From JACCZR01 sp035296565 (GTDB lineage: Bacteria; Actinomycetota; Thermoleophilia; Solirubrobacterales; Thermoleophilaceae): 64,000 nucleotides of DNA. Below are positions 42,773 to 52,328 of this stretch, piece by piece (position 1 is the stretch's first letter; each line of letters begins with the position of its first letter). Below the pieces are notes generated by a model that was given only the letters and a program-made list of their open reading frames with translations, was not told where the DNA came from and did not search any database. Location of the stretch: contig DATHAQ010000010.1 of assembly GCA_035296565.1 (NCBI GenBank), forward strand, positions 16,162 to 80,161, in the 5' to 3' direction. The position numbers were made by a program, and so were the translations under genes.

Positions 42773-43770
42773 ATGCGATCCGGGTCGGGGTGGTGGGCCT
42801 CGGCTACTGGGGGCCGAACCTCGCCCGCAACTTCGACCGCCTGCCCGACGCGGACCTCCGCTGGATCTGCGACGCCGACGAGGAGCGACGGGAGCGCTGG
42901 TCGCCCAGCCTGCCCACCGCTCGGGCGACCGGCGAGCTCGAGGAGCTGCTCGAAGACCCCGACCTGGATGCGGTGGTTCTGGCCACGCACGTGCCCAGCC
43001 ACCCCGAGTTGGCGGTGCGGGTGCTCGGGGCGGACAAGCACTGCTTCGTCGAGAAGCCCCTGGCCCAGTCGGCGGCCGACGCCGAACGGGTGGTGGAGGC
43101 CGCCGAGGCGGCCGGCCGGGTGCTGATGGTGGGGCACCTGCTCGAGTACCACCCCGGGGTCGAGAAGCTGCGCGAACTGGTGGCCTGCGGCGAGCTGGGC
43201 GACGTGCGCTACCTGTACTCCAACCGGCTGAACCTCGGGCAGCTGCGCGCCGACGAGAACGCGCTGTGGTCCTTGGGCGCGCACGACGTCTCGGTGATGC
43301 TGCGGCTGATCGACGAGGACCCCGTCGAATGTCGCGCGCTCGGCCAGAGCTACATGCGCCCCGGCGTCGAGGACGTGGTCTTCGGCTACCTGCGCTTTCC
43401 CTCGGGCGTCGCCGCTCACCTGCACCTCTCCTGGCTCGACCCTCACAAGGACCGCCGCTTCACGGTGGTGGGCTCGCAGCAGATGGCGACCTTCGACGAC
43501 ATGGAGCTGGAGGAGAAGGTCAAGGTCTACGACAAGGGCTTCGACCAGAGCTTCGAGTCGTACGGGGAATACATCGCCCGCTCGGGCGACGTGATGAGCC
43601 CGAGCATCTCCAACGAGGAGCCGCTGCGCATCGAGTGCCGCCACTTCCTCGAGCGGGTGCGCGACGGGGAGGAGCCGCGCTCGGGCCCGCGCAGCGGGCT
43701 GCGCGTCGTGCGCGTGCTGGAGGCCCTCCAGGAGAGCCTCGACCGGAGCTCGCGTGCTGCAGCCCTCTGA
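42769..43770 (+). CDS. Gfo/Idh/MocA-family oxidoreductase (WbpB-like)
   Basis: A 333-residue NAD(P)-dependent oxidoreductase with the Rossmann start IRVGVVGLGYWGPNLARNF and the EKPLAQS motif (Lys-Pro of the Gfo family), then GHLLEYHPGVEKLRELV. In the WbpA-B-E-D-I pathway WbpB oxidises the C3 hydroxyl of UDP-GlcNAcA before transamination. GTG start overlaps the dehydrogenase stop (GTGA). Confidence 0.88.
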   Translation: MNAIRVGVVGLGYWGPNLARNFDRLPDADLRWICDADEERRERWSPSLPTARATGELEELLEDPDLDAVVLATHVPSHPELAVRVLGADKHCFVEKPLAQSAADAERVVEAAEAAGRVLMVGHLLEYHPGVEKLRELVACGELGDVRYLYSNRLNLGQLRADENALWSLGAHDVSVMLRLIDEDPVECRALGQSYMRPGVEDVVFGYLRFPSGVAAHLHLSWLDPHKDRRFTVVGSQQMATFDDMELEEKVKVYDKGFDQSFESYGEYIARSGDVMSPSISNEEPLRIECRHFLERVRDGEEPRSGPRSGLRVVRVLEALQESLDRSSRAAAL

Positions 43771-44464
43771 TCGTGCGCCGGGCCTGGCCCTGGGCGAGGG
43801 GGTGGAGCTGCCGGACTCGGCTGAGCTCGGCGCGAACGTGGTCATCCACTCCGGGGTGCGGCTGGGCGAGGGGGTGCGGATCCAGGATGGCGCGATCGTG
43901 GGCAAGCCGGTGGCGCTGGGGCCGCGGTCCACGGCCGCGGGCGGCCGCCAGGACGCGCTGGTCCTCGACGACGGCGCGACCGTGTGCGCCGGGGCGGTGC
44001 TGGTGGCCGGCGCCTCGATCGGGCCGGACGCGGTGGTCGGCGATCAGGCCCATGTGCGGGAGCGCGCGCTGGTCGGCCCCGGCAGTGTGATAGGCCGCGG
44101 CTCCGCGGTCGACAACGACGTGACCGTCGGCGAGCGCGTGCGGGTTCAGACCGGCTGCTACCTGACCGCCTTCTCGACCGTCGAGGACGACGTGTTCGTG
44201 GCCCCGGGGGTCACCCTCACCAACGACCACACCATGGGGCGTCACGGGCCCGACCACCGGCTGCGCGGGGCGACCCTGCGCCGGGCCTGCCGGGTGGGCG
44301 GCGGCGCGGTGCTGGTGCCCGGGGTCGAGGTGGGCGAGGAGGCCTACGTGGCCGCGGGGGCGGTCGTGATCGGCGACGTGGCCCCGCGCTCGGTGGTCAT
44401 GGGTGTGCCCGCCCGCCACGTGCGGGAGGTCGGGGACGAGGACCTCCTGGAGCGCTTCGCTTGA
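43754..44464 (+). CDS. Left-handed β-helix N-acetyltransferase (WbpD-like)
   Basis: The 236-residue protein consists of hexapeptide repeats (e.g. GANVVIHSGVRLGEGVRI, GASIGPDAVVGDQAHV, GVEVGEEAYVAAGAVV) with the catalytic-type His in LTNDHTMGRHG. It is related to WbpD/WlbB, which acetylates the 3-amino group of UDP-GlcNAc3NA. It has an extra N-terminal coil compared with short WbpD. Start GTG 43754 overlaps the oxidoreductase by 17 nt. Confidence 0.88.
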   Translation: MLQPSDRAPGLALGEGVELPDSAELGANVVIHSGVRLGEGVRIQDGAIVGKPVALGPRSTAAGGRQDALVLDDGATVCAGAVLVAGASIGPDAVVGDQAHVRERALVGPGSVIGRGSAVDNDVTVGERVRVQTGCYLTAFSTVEDDVFVAPGVTLTNDHTMGRHGPDHRLRGATLRRACRVGGGAVLVPGVEVGEEAYVAAGAVVIGDVAPRSVVMGVPARHVREVGDEDLLERFA

Positions 44465-45099
44465 AGGGCCAAGGGCTGCGGGTGGGACGGGGCACCGTCG
44501 TCCTCGGCGTGATCGCCGGGGTGACCACCGCCGCGGTGGTGGGAGTGGAGATCGCGCGCGTGTGGCGGCGTGGGTCGGCGCCGCTGCCCAAGGAGACCGA
44601 CGATCTCGTCGGGGCCGCGGAGGAGGTCGTCGCCGAGACGGCCGAGGTCGTGGTGACCGGCTACCGCGAGGTCTCGACCCGGGAGAACGCGCTATTCAAC
44701 CTGCTGACTGCCTTCGTCACCAGCTTCATCGGTGCGCGCGTGACCACCTCCATGCTGCGCTCGCGCCGCTCGGTGGGCCCTTTCCGCGCCCTGATCCTGG
44801 GCCGGCGGCACATCCACCACTACGTGCCGGGCATCCTGCTGGCGTTCGTCTCCGGCGGCGCCGCGATCGTCACGCGCAACGAGTCGCTGGAGCCCAAGCT
44901 CGCGGTGCCCTTCGGCGTGGGCATGGGCCTCACGCTCGACGAGTCGGCGCTGCTGCTCGAGCTGGATGACGTCTACTGGCACGAGCGGGGGATCCTCAGC
45001 GTGCAGGTCGCCCTGGTCACCACCGCGCTGCTCGGCGCGCTGGCTCTGGGGCTGCGCTTCCTGCGCGCGGGAGAGCAGGAAGTGCTCGAGTCCGGATGA
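44461..45099 (+). CDS. Conserved-looking polytopic membrane protein
   Basis: The 212-residue protein starts TTG 44461 (TTGA overlap) or GTG 44482. It has a first helix (about 11-33), an amphipathic Glu/Val-rich linker, and three to four further helices with HIHHYVPGILLAFVSGGAAIV and FGVGMGLTLDESALLLELDDVYW. The histidine-rich HIHHY and the LTLDE...DDVYW motif look like a conserved site. I do not recognise the family; it follows the sugar cluster directly. Confidence 0.75.
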   Translation: MKGQGLRVGRGTVVLGVIAGVTTAAVVGVEIARVWRRGSAPLPKETDDLVGAAEEVVAETAEVVVTGYREVSTRENALFNLLTAFVTSFIGARVTTSMLRSRRSVGPFRALILGRRHIHHYVPGILLAFVSGGAAIVTRNESLEPKLAVPFGVGMGLTLDESALLLELDDVYWHERGILSVQVALVTTALLGALALGLRFLRAGEQEVLESG

Positions 45100-45635
45100 G
45101 CATCGAGCAGGAGCCGCCGGGCGGCTGGGAGAGGCCCGTCCCGCTCGGCGTCGTCGACACCTACGGGGTGAAGTTCAGCCAGAGGCGCGCCTGGGGCCTG
45201 TCGATCGTCACCTGGGGCGTGTGGGCGGTTTGGTGGCTGCACATGGCCCGCCGGCGCCTGGACGCCGAGCTTGGGGACGGGCGCGACGACGCGCTGAAGC
45301 ACACGCTCCTGTACTTCGTGCCGATCGCCAATCTCTTCGTCATCTACTGGCTCTGGCGGGACCTGGACGCGTTGCGGCGGCGGGTGGGCCTGCCCTCCAT
45401 ACCGGTCGTGGGCTACGTGCTCGGAGCCTTCGTCCTGGCCCCCGTCTTCTTCGGGATCGTGCTCAACCACTGGAACGAGTACTGGGATGTTCGCTTCGGG
45501 GGACAGGCGGTGGACGCGCCCGTCAGCACCGGCGAGAAGGTGGCGATCGCGACGGGGCTGGTGGTCTTCTTCCTCTACGTCGTGCTGTTCGCGCTGCTCG
45601 CCATCACCCTCGCGCTCGTGTCTTCGTCCAACTGA
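45096..45635 (+). CDS. DUF4234-like membrane protein (paralogue 1)
   Basis: The 179-residue protein has four membrane helices with QRRAWGLSIVTWGVWAVWWLHMARR, then ELGDGRDDALKHTLLYFVPIANLFVIYWLWRDLDAL and a NHWNEYWD motif. The same layout and many identical residues recur in the next gene, so the two are paralogues. ATG overlaps the previous stop (ATGA). Function unknown; DUF4234 proteins are small integral membrane proteins. Confidence 0.8.
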   Translation: MSIEQEPPGGWERPVPLGVVDTYGVKFSQRRAWGLSIVTWGVWAVWWLHMARRRLDAELGDGRDDALKHTLLYFVPIANLFVIYWLWRDLDALRRRVGLPSIPVVGYVLGAFVLAPVFFGIVLNHWNEYWDVRFGGQAVDAPVSTGEKVAIATGLVVFFLYVVLFALLAITLALVSSSN

Positions 45636-45660
45636 CCGGCGAATCCGCCCACCCCCGGTA

Positions 45661-45666
45661 TAGGGT
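45661..45666 (+). promoter_or_regulatory. -10 hexamer TAGGGT of paralogue 2
   Basis: TAGGGT, then ggcgcc, then ATG at 45673. The same tagRgTggcgcc string precedes the DUF2752 gene at 46414. Confidence 0.55.
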
Positions 45667-45672
45667 GGCGCC

Positions 45673-46407
45673 ATGGAGAGCTCCGGACCCCCCCCAGGCA
45701 GTAATCCCAGCGGACCCCAGTCTCCGGGACAAGGCCCGCAGCCGGGCGCGCCGCAGAGCCCGCAGGGCTTCCCGCCTGCGCCGCAGAGCCCGCAGTCGCC
45801 GGGCGGGCAGCCGCCCGCGGCGCCTCCCCAGCCGGGCGGGCCGCCCCAGCCCGCGTCGCCTGCTCAGCCTGCCGGCTGGCAGCAGCAGCCGGCAGCCGTT
45901 CAGGGGACCGCGGATCCCCATTACGGCCACAAGTGGCCCATGGGCCGCGCCTGGGGTTTCTTCATCCTCAGCTTCGGCCTGTGGGGCTTCTACTGGTTCT
46001 ACACCACTCGCAAGGAGATCGACCAGGAGCTGGGCGGCTACCGCGACGACGCGCTTCTGCACACGCTCGGGCTGCTGGTCCCGATCCTCAACTTCTTCGT
46101 CATCTACTGGCTGTGGCGCGACATCAGCCTGCTGTGCGAGCGCTCGGGCGTGGGCGAGTTCTCGCCCGGCGGCTACCTCGCCGGCCTCATCGTCTTGTCC
46201 TTCGTGGGCCTCGGCGCGCCGATCTTCTACACGCTGGTGCTGAGCAAGCTCAACGACTACTGGGACCGCAGAGCGGGCGGAAACGCGCCCGTGCGTCCCA
46301 TTGCCACCGCTGAGAAGGTGGTCGTCGGGATCGGCGTGGCGCTCCTGCTGCTCTACCTCCTGTTCATCGTGATCATCCTCATTGCCGCAGCCGCGAGCAG
46401 CAATTAG
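45673..46407 (+). CDS. DUF4234-like membrane protein (paralogue 2) with proline-rich N-terminus
   Basis: The 244-residue protein adds an 85-residue Pro/Gly/Gln-rich N-terminus (GPQSPGQGPQPG-like) to the same four-helix core: GRAWGFFILSFGLWGFYWFY, GGYRDDALLHTLGLLVPILNFFVIYWLWRDISLL, KLNDYWDRR. The core is about half identical by eye to the preceding protein. The proline-rich tail could be a protein-binding linker on the cytoplasmic face. Confidence 0.8.
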   Translation: MESSGPPPGSNPSGPQSPGQGPQPGAPQSPQGFPPAPQSPQSPGGQPPAAPPQPGGPPQPASPAQPAGWQQQPAAVQGTADPHYGHKWPMGRAWGFFILSFGLWGFYWFYTTRKEIDQELGGYRDDALLHTLGLLVPILNFFVIYWLWRDISLLCERSGVGEFSPGGYLAGLIVLSFVGLGAPIFYTLVLSKLNDYWDRRAGGNAPVRPIATAEKVVVGIGVALLLLYLLFIVIILIAAAASSN

Positions 46408-46413
46408 CGGCGT

Positions 46414-46419
46414 TAGAGT
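46414..46419 (+). promoter_or_regulatory. -10 hexamer TAGAGT upstream of the DUF2752 gene
   Basis: TAGAGT followed by ggcgcc, as at 45661. The GGAGG at 46438-46442 would then lie in a short leader before the CTG at 46450. Confidence 0.45.
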
Positions 46420-46449
46420 GGCGCCATCGAGCGCGTCGGAGGATCGGAG

Positions 46450-46812
46450 CTGGCGGTCGGCTTCCTGTGTGCGGGGTCGCTGGGCGCGGTGGCGCTCGGC
46501 GCCGCCACCGACGCCCGGCCGAGCGACGACCTGACCCTCTGCCCCTTCCGGCTGGCGACCGGGCTGCCGTGCCCATTCTGCGGGCTGACGCACAGCCTGT
46601 TCGCCCTGGGGCAGGGGGACGTCGACGGCAGCCTGCGCTCTTCGCCGATCGGACCGCTCGTGGCATGCGCGGCCGCGGTCGTCGGCTGGGCGGTGCTGAG
46701 ATCGGTCAAGCGAGAACGGCCGTTGCGCTGGCCGCGACCCGTACTGGCCCTCGGAACGATGGTCCTGGCCCTGTCCTGGGCCTTTCAACTCACACAAGGA
46801 GCAGCTCCATGA
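46450..46812 (+). CDS. DUF2752 membrane protein, proposed CTG start
   Basis: The core is CPFRLATGLPCPFCGLTHSLFALGQGDVDGSL, the DUF2752 signature with Cys-x-x-Cys. Family members begin with a membrane helix, which here reads AVGFLCAGSLGAVALGAA. The only canonical start (GTG 46489) would remove it. A CTG at 46450 keeps it and has GGAGG 7 nt upstream, ideal Shine-Dalgarno spacing. With CTG the protein has 120 residues and three helices. An ATC at 46426 is a less likely alternative. Confidence 0.75.
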   Translation: MAVGFLCAGSLGAVALGAATDARPSDDLTLCPFRLATGLPCPFCGLTHSLFALGQGDVDGSLRSSPIGPLVACAAAVVGWAVLRSVKRERPLRWPRPVLALGTMVLALSWAFQLTQGAAP

Positions 46813-47467
46813 CCCCCTCACCCCCTGACGGCCCGAACCCGGAGGACTCGGAGAACCCGGAGTCGCCCGGCGGGCCGCAGTCGCCGCAGCCCGGGCCCCA
46901 GTCCCCGGGGGGACCGCAGTCGCCGGGCGGGCCCCAGGGCCCGCAGTCTCCGGGTGGCCCCCCGGGACCTCCGCCGGGACCGCAGTCGCCCGGCGGGCCT
47001 CAGGGACCGCCTCCCGGGCCGCAGTCACCGGGTGGTCCCGGCGGGCCCCCCGGACCGCCTCCCGGGCCTCAGTCACCGGGTGGGCCTCCCGGTCCTCCGC
47101 CCGGACCGCAGTCGCCAGGCGGCCCTCAGTCGCCAGGTGGGCCTCCCGGCCCGGGCGGAGGCTTCGGTGGCCCGCCCGGTCCGCCCTACGCAGGCGCCCC
47201 GTCGCTTCCGAACGCACCGGGCGCGGTGCCCGCGCTGGTGCTCGGGATCGTCGGGATCCTGCTCTGCGGCCTGGCCGCCCCCTTCGCGTGGTGGCAGGGC
47301 AAGAGCGCCGAGGACGCGATAACGGCCAATCCCGGCCGCTACGGCGGGAAGGGCATGGCCACCACTGGGAAGATCCTCGGCATGGTGGGTGTGGCGCTGC
47401 TGGTGCTCGCGATCATCGTGTTCATCCTGGTGGTCGTGATCGGCATCGCGAGCGACAGCACCAGCTA

Positions 47468-47471
<4 letters not shown>
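46809..47471 (+). CDS. Collagen-like proline/glycine-rich protein with DUF4190 membrane domain
   Basis: The 220-residue protein starts ATG 46809 (overlap ATGA, AAGGAG upstream). Residues 16-125 are a low-complexity array of GPQSPGG and GPPPGP units. The C-terminal part (about 135-220) is a DUF4190-like two-helix domain: NAPGAVPALVLGIVGILLCGLAAPFAW and KILGMVGVALLVLAIIVFILVVV. Such proteins occur in many actinobacteria with unknown function. It converges on purA with a shared CTAG. Confidence 0.82.
46858..47160 (+). repeat. Imperfect tandem repeats coding GPQSPGG/GPPPGP
   Basis: About a dozen imperfect 15-24 bp units built from cagtcgccgggcgggcc-like blocks. Copy number is likely variable by slippage. 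Confidence 0.75.
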
Positions 47472-48790
<1,319 letters not shown>

Positions 48791-48799
48791 AGCCGTTCG

Positions 48800-48805
48800 A
48801 GTCTA
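48800..48805 (-). promoter_or_regulatory. -10 hexamer TAGACT, leaderless start of purA
   Basis: Minus strand TAGACT, 9 nt, ATG (48788-48790); no ribosome site. Confidence 0.6.
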
Positions 48806-48812
48806 GGTGGGG

Positions 48813-49529
48813 CTACTCGCCGGCGGTCATGCGCAGGTCGGCGCCGAAGACGGGATGGGCGTCGCACATCTCGCTGAGCCGGGACACGGTCCGCGAGCCG
48901 ATCTGCTCGCGTAGCTGGCCGAGGTCGATCACGTTCGTCGTGACGACCATCGCGCGCTGGTCCTGCCAGCGCTCGTTGACGATCGAGTAGAGCTGCTCGA
49001 GCACCCAGTCGGTGCGGTGTTCGGCGCCGAGGTCGTCGAGGTGGAGGAGGTCCACGGAGCACAAGCGCCGGAAGAATGCGCTGTAGGGCGCGCCGCCGGA
49101 CTCGCGGTCGTAGGTGTCGCGGATGTCGGCCAGCAGGCGCGGCATGGAGTAGATCGCCACCGAGCGGCCCGCCTCCTGCGCGGCCCTGGAGACGAGCATG
49201 GCCAGCGACGTCTTGCCCGTGCCCACATCACCGAAGAACCAGAGGCCTCGCCCGCGGCCGAGGTTGTCGCCGATGTCGCGCACGTACTGGCGCACAGGGC
49301 GGATGACGGAGGGGTCGAGGTCGCAGATCGGCCTGCGGTCGAAGGAGACGCCGCGGTAGCGCTTGGGCACCCCGGTGCCCATCCGTCGGCCGGCCGAGGC
49401 CCGGATTCGGCGCTCGGCGCACTCACAGCGGGTGGCGTCGCCCGCGTCGTCCAGCACCCAGCCCGTGCCGTCGCAGATGCCGAGGGGGCATCCCACCTCG
49501 GGCTCCTCGGTGACGGGGCGGAGCGTCAC
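48813..49529 (-). CDS. DnaC/DnaI-like AAA+ ATPase (putative helicase loader)
   Basis: The 238-residue protein has an N-terminal cysteine cluster (CPLGIC and CEC, about residues 14-37) as in DnaI-type zinc-binding loaders, then Walker A FFGDVGTGKTS, a sensor-like segment SMPRLLADIRDTYD, Walker B LLHLDDLGAE and VVTTNV. It overlaps the dnaB stop by its GTG (GTGA), so it is cotranslated with the helicase. IstB-type transposition ATPases share this fold, but no transposase is near. Confidence 0.85.
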   Translation of the reverse strand: MTLRPVTEEPEVGCPLGICDGTGWVLDDAGDATRCECAERRIRASAGRRMGTGVPKRYRGVSFDRRPICDLDPSVIRPVRQYVRDIGDNLGRGRGLWFFGDVGTGKTSLAMLVSRAAQEAGRSVAIYSMPRLLADIRDTYDRESGGAPYSAFFRRLCSVDLLHLDDLGAEHRTDWVLEQLYSIVNERWQDQRAMVVTTNVIDLGQLREQIGSRTVSRLSEMCDAHPVFGADLRMTAGE

Positions 49530-50926
49530 CAGTCGGACCCGTTGGAGCCGGGTGGCGGGCCGCCCGGAGCCGAGCGGGCCAGGTTGACGAACTTCGGATG
49601 CTGGTTGAGGAAGGCCAGCGCCACCTCGCCGACGGGGCCGTTACGGTGCTTGGCCACGATCACGTCGGCCTCGCCCTGACGCTCGGACTCGTCGTCGTAG
49701 TACTCCTCGCGGTAGAGGAACATGACCACGTCGGAGTCCTGCTCGATCTGCCCGGATTCGCGGAGGTCGGAGAGCATCGGCTTGGGCGGGTTTCGCGACT
49801 CGACGGCGCGCGACAGCTGCGAAACCGCGATCACGGGGATCTCCAGCTCGCGCGCGAGGATCTTCAGTCCGCGGCTCATCTGGCCGACCTGCTCGACGCG
49901 GCTGTCGGCGCTCGGATCGGCGCGCAGGAGCTGCAGGTAGTCGACGATCAGCAGGCCGAGTCCGTGCTTTGCGTGCAGCCGCCGGGCCTTGGCACGGATC
50001 TCGAGGACGCCGATGTCGCTGGAGTCGTCGATGTAGATCGGCGCCTTGGAGAGCCTGTCGCTGGCCTGCATCACCTTGGGCCAGCGGTCGGCCTTGACTT
50101 GACCGCGCCGGAGGTCCTTGCCGTTGAGCTTGGCCTGGGAGGCCAGGAAACGCTGCGCAAGCTCGGCCTCGGCCATCTCCAGCGAGAACAGGGCGACGGC
50201 CTTGCCGTGGTCCAGTGCCGCGTTCTCGGCGATGTTGGTCACGAACGCCGACTTGCCCATCGCCGGCCGGGCTGCGACGACGATCAGGTTGCCGGCCTGA
50301 AAGCCGCCGGTGATGTCATCCAGGTCGCGAAAGCCCGACGGCGTCCCGGTGAACTCGATCCCCTCGCGGGAGATCTTCTCGAGCCGGTCGACCTCGACGT
50401 CGAGCACGTCCTCGAGCGACTTCATCTCGCCCGAGCCCTCCTCGTGGCCGACCTGGAAGAGCGCCTTCTCGGCCTCCTCGACCAGAGCGTGGGCGTCTCC
50501 CGCGTGGCTGAAGACCTGCTCCTGGATCTCGCGCGCGGTGGTCAGCAGTCGCCGTCGCATGGCGTGCTGCTTGACGATGCGCGCGTAGTGCTGGACGTTG
50601 CCGGCCGCGATCACCTCTGTGGGCAGCGAGTGCACGTAGTCGGTGCCGCCGGCCTCCTCGAGCTCGCCTGTCCGCTCGAGGTCGTCGCAGACCGTCAACG
50701 CGTCGACGGCCTCGGGCTCCGCCTTCTCCTTGAGGCGCATCATTGCCCGGAAGATCAGGGTGTGGCGCGGGCGGTAGAAGTGCTCGGGCCGCAGGCCGAC
50801 GTCGACCAGCAGGCCGTCGAGCGCCTGCTCGGTCAGCAGGATGGAGCCGAGGACCGAGGCCTCGGCCTCGATGTTCTGCGGGGGAACGCTGCCGTTTCCG
50901 GCCTCGCGTGTGACCGAGACCGACAT
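49526..50926 (-). CDS. dnaB: Replicative DNA helicase DnaB
   Basis: The 466-residue hexameric helicase has the primase-interacting N-domain (PPQNIEAEASVLGSILL), the linker, and the RecA-like domain with Walker A ARPAMGKSAF, LFSLEMAEAELAQR, Walker B LLIVDYLQLL and the finger ALSQLSR-type VSQLSRAVESR with SGQIEQDSDVVMFLYR. No intein is present. It sits in the rplI-dnaB-dnaC-like unit. Confidence 0.97.
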   Translation of the reverse strand: MSVSVTREAGNGSVPPQNIEAEASVLGSILLTEQALDGLLVDVGLRPEHFYRPRHTLIFRAMMRLKEKAEPEAVDALTVCDDLERTGELEEAGGTDYVHSLPTEVIAAGNVQHYARIVKQHAMRRRLLTTAREIQEQVFSHAGDAHALVEEAEKALFQVGHEEGSGEMKSLEDVLDVEVDRLEKISREGIEFTGTPSGFRDLDDITGGFQAGNLIVVAARPAMGKSAFVTNIAENAALDHGKAVALFSLEMAEAELAQRFLASQAKLNGKDLRRGQVKADRWPKVMQASDRLSKAPIYIDDSSDIGVLEIRAKARRLHAKHGLGLLIVDYLQLLRADPSADSRVEQVGQMSRGLKILARELEIPVIAVSQLSRAVESRNPPKPMLSDLRESGQIEQDSDVVMFLYREEYYDDESERQGEADVIVAKHRNGPVGEVALAFLNQHPKFVNLARSAPGGPPPGSNGSDW

Positions 50927-50954
50927 CAGGCGGCGCCCCGGGGCGGGGCGAGCG

Positions 50955-51404
50955 TTACTCCGCGGTGACGATGGTCTTGACCTCGGCTGTGACGCCTTCC
51001 GAGATCTCGACCTCGACCATGTGCGTGCCGGTCGACTTGATCGGCTCGCGGAGCAGGACCTTGCGGCGGTCGAGCCGCAGGTCGCGGGCCTGGCGCACGG
51101 CGTCGACCACGTCCTGCGCGGTCACCGAGCCGAACAGCCGGCCGTCGTCGCCCGCCTGGTGGGCGATGGTGAGCACGGTGCGCTTGAGCAGCGCGGCGGT
51201 CTCCTGCGCCTTCTCGGCGGCCTCGGCGACTGCCCTCTCCTCGCGCTCGCGGCGCCCCCGGGCCTCCGCGATGGAGGCCGGGGTGGCCGGCTGGGCCAGC
51301 TTGCGGGGCGCGAGGTAGTTGCGAAGGTACCCGGGTGAGACGTCCACGACGTCCCCGCGTTCGCCGAGCGTCTCGACCTCCTGGAGCAGGATGGCCTGGG
51401 CCAT
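50955..51404 (-). CDS. rplI: 50S ribosomal protein L9
   Basis: The 149-residue protein has the L9 signature start MAQAILLQEVETLGERGDVVDVSPGYLRNYLAPRKLA, the long connecting helix and the C-terminal RNA-binding domain (KRTVLTIAHQAGDDGRLFGSVTAQDV). It overlaps the rpsR stop (TAATG). Confidence 0.97.
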   Translation of the reverse strand: MAQAILLQEVETLGERGDVVDVSPGYLRNYLAPRKLAQPATPASIAEARGRREREERAVAEAAEKAQETAALLKRTVLTIAHQAGDDGRLFGSVTAQDVVDAVRQARDLRLDRRKVLLREPIKSTGTHMVEVEISEGVTAEVKTIVTAE

Positions 51405-51679
51405 TACCTGTCGCTGACGTAGGGCAGGAAGCCGAGCTCACGCGCGCGCTTGACCGCCCGGGCGAGCTGCACCTGGTGGCGCCGGCAGGCGCCCGTGACG
51501 CGGGACGAGCGGATCTTGCCCTTGTCGCTGATGGCGCGACGCAGCGAGCCGACGTCCTTGTAATCGATGACGTCGACCTTCTCGCGGCAGAACGGGCACG
51601 ATTTGCGCCGGGCCCCGGTGGCCGGCCCGCGCTTGTCGCGCCGGCGGCGGTCTCGCACGTTGCCTCGTGACTTCGCCAT
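51404..51679 (-). CDS. rpsR: 30S ribosomal protein S18, zinc-binding form
   Basis: The 91-residue protein keeps SCPFCREKVDVIDYKDVGSLRRAIS and TGACRRHQVQLARAVKRARELGFLPY. The Cys-x-x-Cys plus a third Cys mark the zinc-containing paralogue (C+). It follows ssb and precedes rplI, though a TAGACT -10 of its own lies 10 nt upstream of the ATG. Confidence 0.97.
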   Translation of the reverse strand: MAKSRGNVRDRRRRDKRGPATGARRKSCPFCREKVDVIDYKDVGSLRRAISDKGKIRSSRVTGACRRHQVQLARAVKRARELGFLPYVSDR

Positions 51680-51689
51680 GAAGCAGGCG

Positions 51690-51695
51690 AGTCTA
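51690..51695 (-). promoter_or_regulatory. -10 hexamer TAGACT upstream of rpsR
   Basis: Minus strand TAGACT, 10 nt, ATG (51677-51679). It suggests an internal promoter in the rpsF-ssb-rpsR unit. Confidence 0.5.
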
Positions 51696-51743
51696 GCGAC
51701 GCGCGCATCGCTTCAGCCGCCGCCGGTGGCCCTGCCGACGTCC

Positions 51744-52211
51744 CTAGAAGGGGATGTCGTCGTCGGCGGCCGAGGAGCCGCTCGTGGCCCCCGCGGTCTC
51801 GAAGTCGGCGGTATCGGCCGGCACGTCGCTCTGCGGGGTGAAGCGCCCACCGCCACCGCCGTTCTCGCCGCCCTCACGACCCCCGAGGAACTGCACGGAG
51901 TCGGCGACGATGTCGATCGCCTGCCGCTTCTGGCCCTCGGGCGTGTCCCACTCGCGCCACTCCAGCCGGCCGTCAACGGCCACCGGGCGGCCCTTGGAGA
52001 GGTACTGGGCGCAGTTCTCGCCCTGCGCGCCCCAGACCGTGATGTCGAAGTAGTTGGGCTTGTCGACCCACTGACCCGAGGCATCCTTGCGGCGGGTGTT
52101 GCAGGCCAGCCTGAGGCTGCAAACGGAGGTCCCGTTGTTGGTGCTGCGCAGCTCGGGGTCCCTTGTCAGGTTGCCCGTGAGGACGACCCTGTTGATGTTC
52201 GTGGCTGCCAT
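51744..52211 (-). CDS. ssb: Single-stranded DNA-binding protein
   Basis: From ATG 52211 the protein has 155 residues, beginning MAATNINRVVLTGNLTRDPELR, a typical OB fold, with WGAQGENCAQYLSKGRPVAVDGRLEWREW. The tail ends ADDDIPF, the acidic tip that binds partner proteins. The longer frame upstream to 52265 has no family support, and GAAGGAG before the ATG at 52211 decides the start. Confidence 0.97.
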   Translation of the reverse strand: MAATNINRVVLTGNLTRDPELRSTNNGTSVCSLRLACNTRRKDASGQWVDKPNYFDITVWGAQGENCAQYLSKGRPVAVDGRLEWREWDTPEGQKRQAIDIVADSVQFLGGREGGENGGGGGRFTPQSDVPADTADFETAGATSGSSAADDDIPF

Positions 52212-52328
52212 TTTCGGCGCTCCTTCTCGCTCTGCGGACGGCTCGGGGCTAGTCCGATCGAACATACAGCCGGGATCGGAGCCTTCGGTCGTCCTCGTTC
52301 AGGAAGTCTCTGGAACGTGGGAGGCTTT

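Noticed and set aside
46858..47160. CRISPR array
   Set aside because: The repeats are short, contiguous and in frame with coding sequence, without spacers; they encode a Pro/Gly arm.
48813..49529. IstB transposition helper
   Set aside because: No IstA-type transposase or inverted repeats nearby; the gene overlaps dnaB and has a DnaI-like cysteine cluster.
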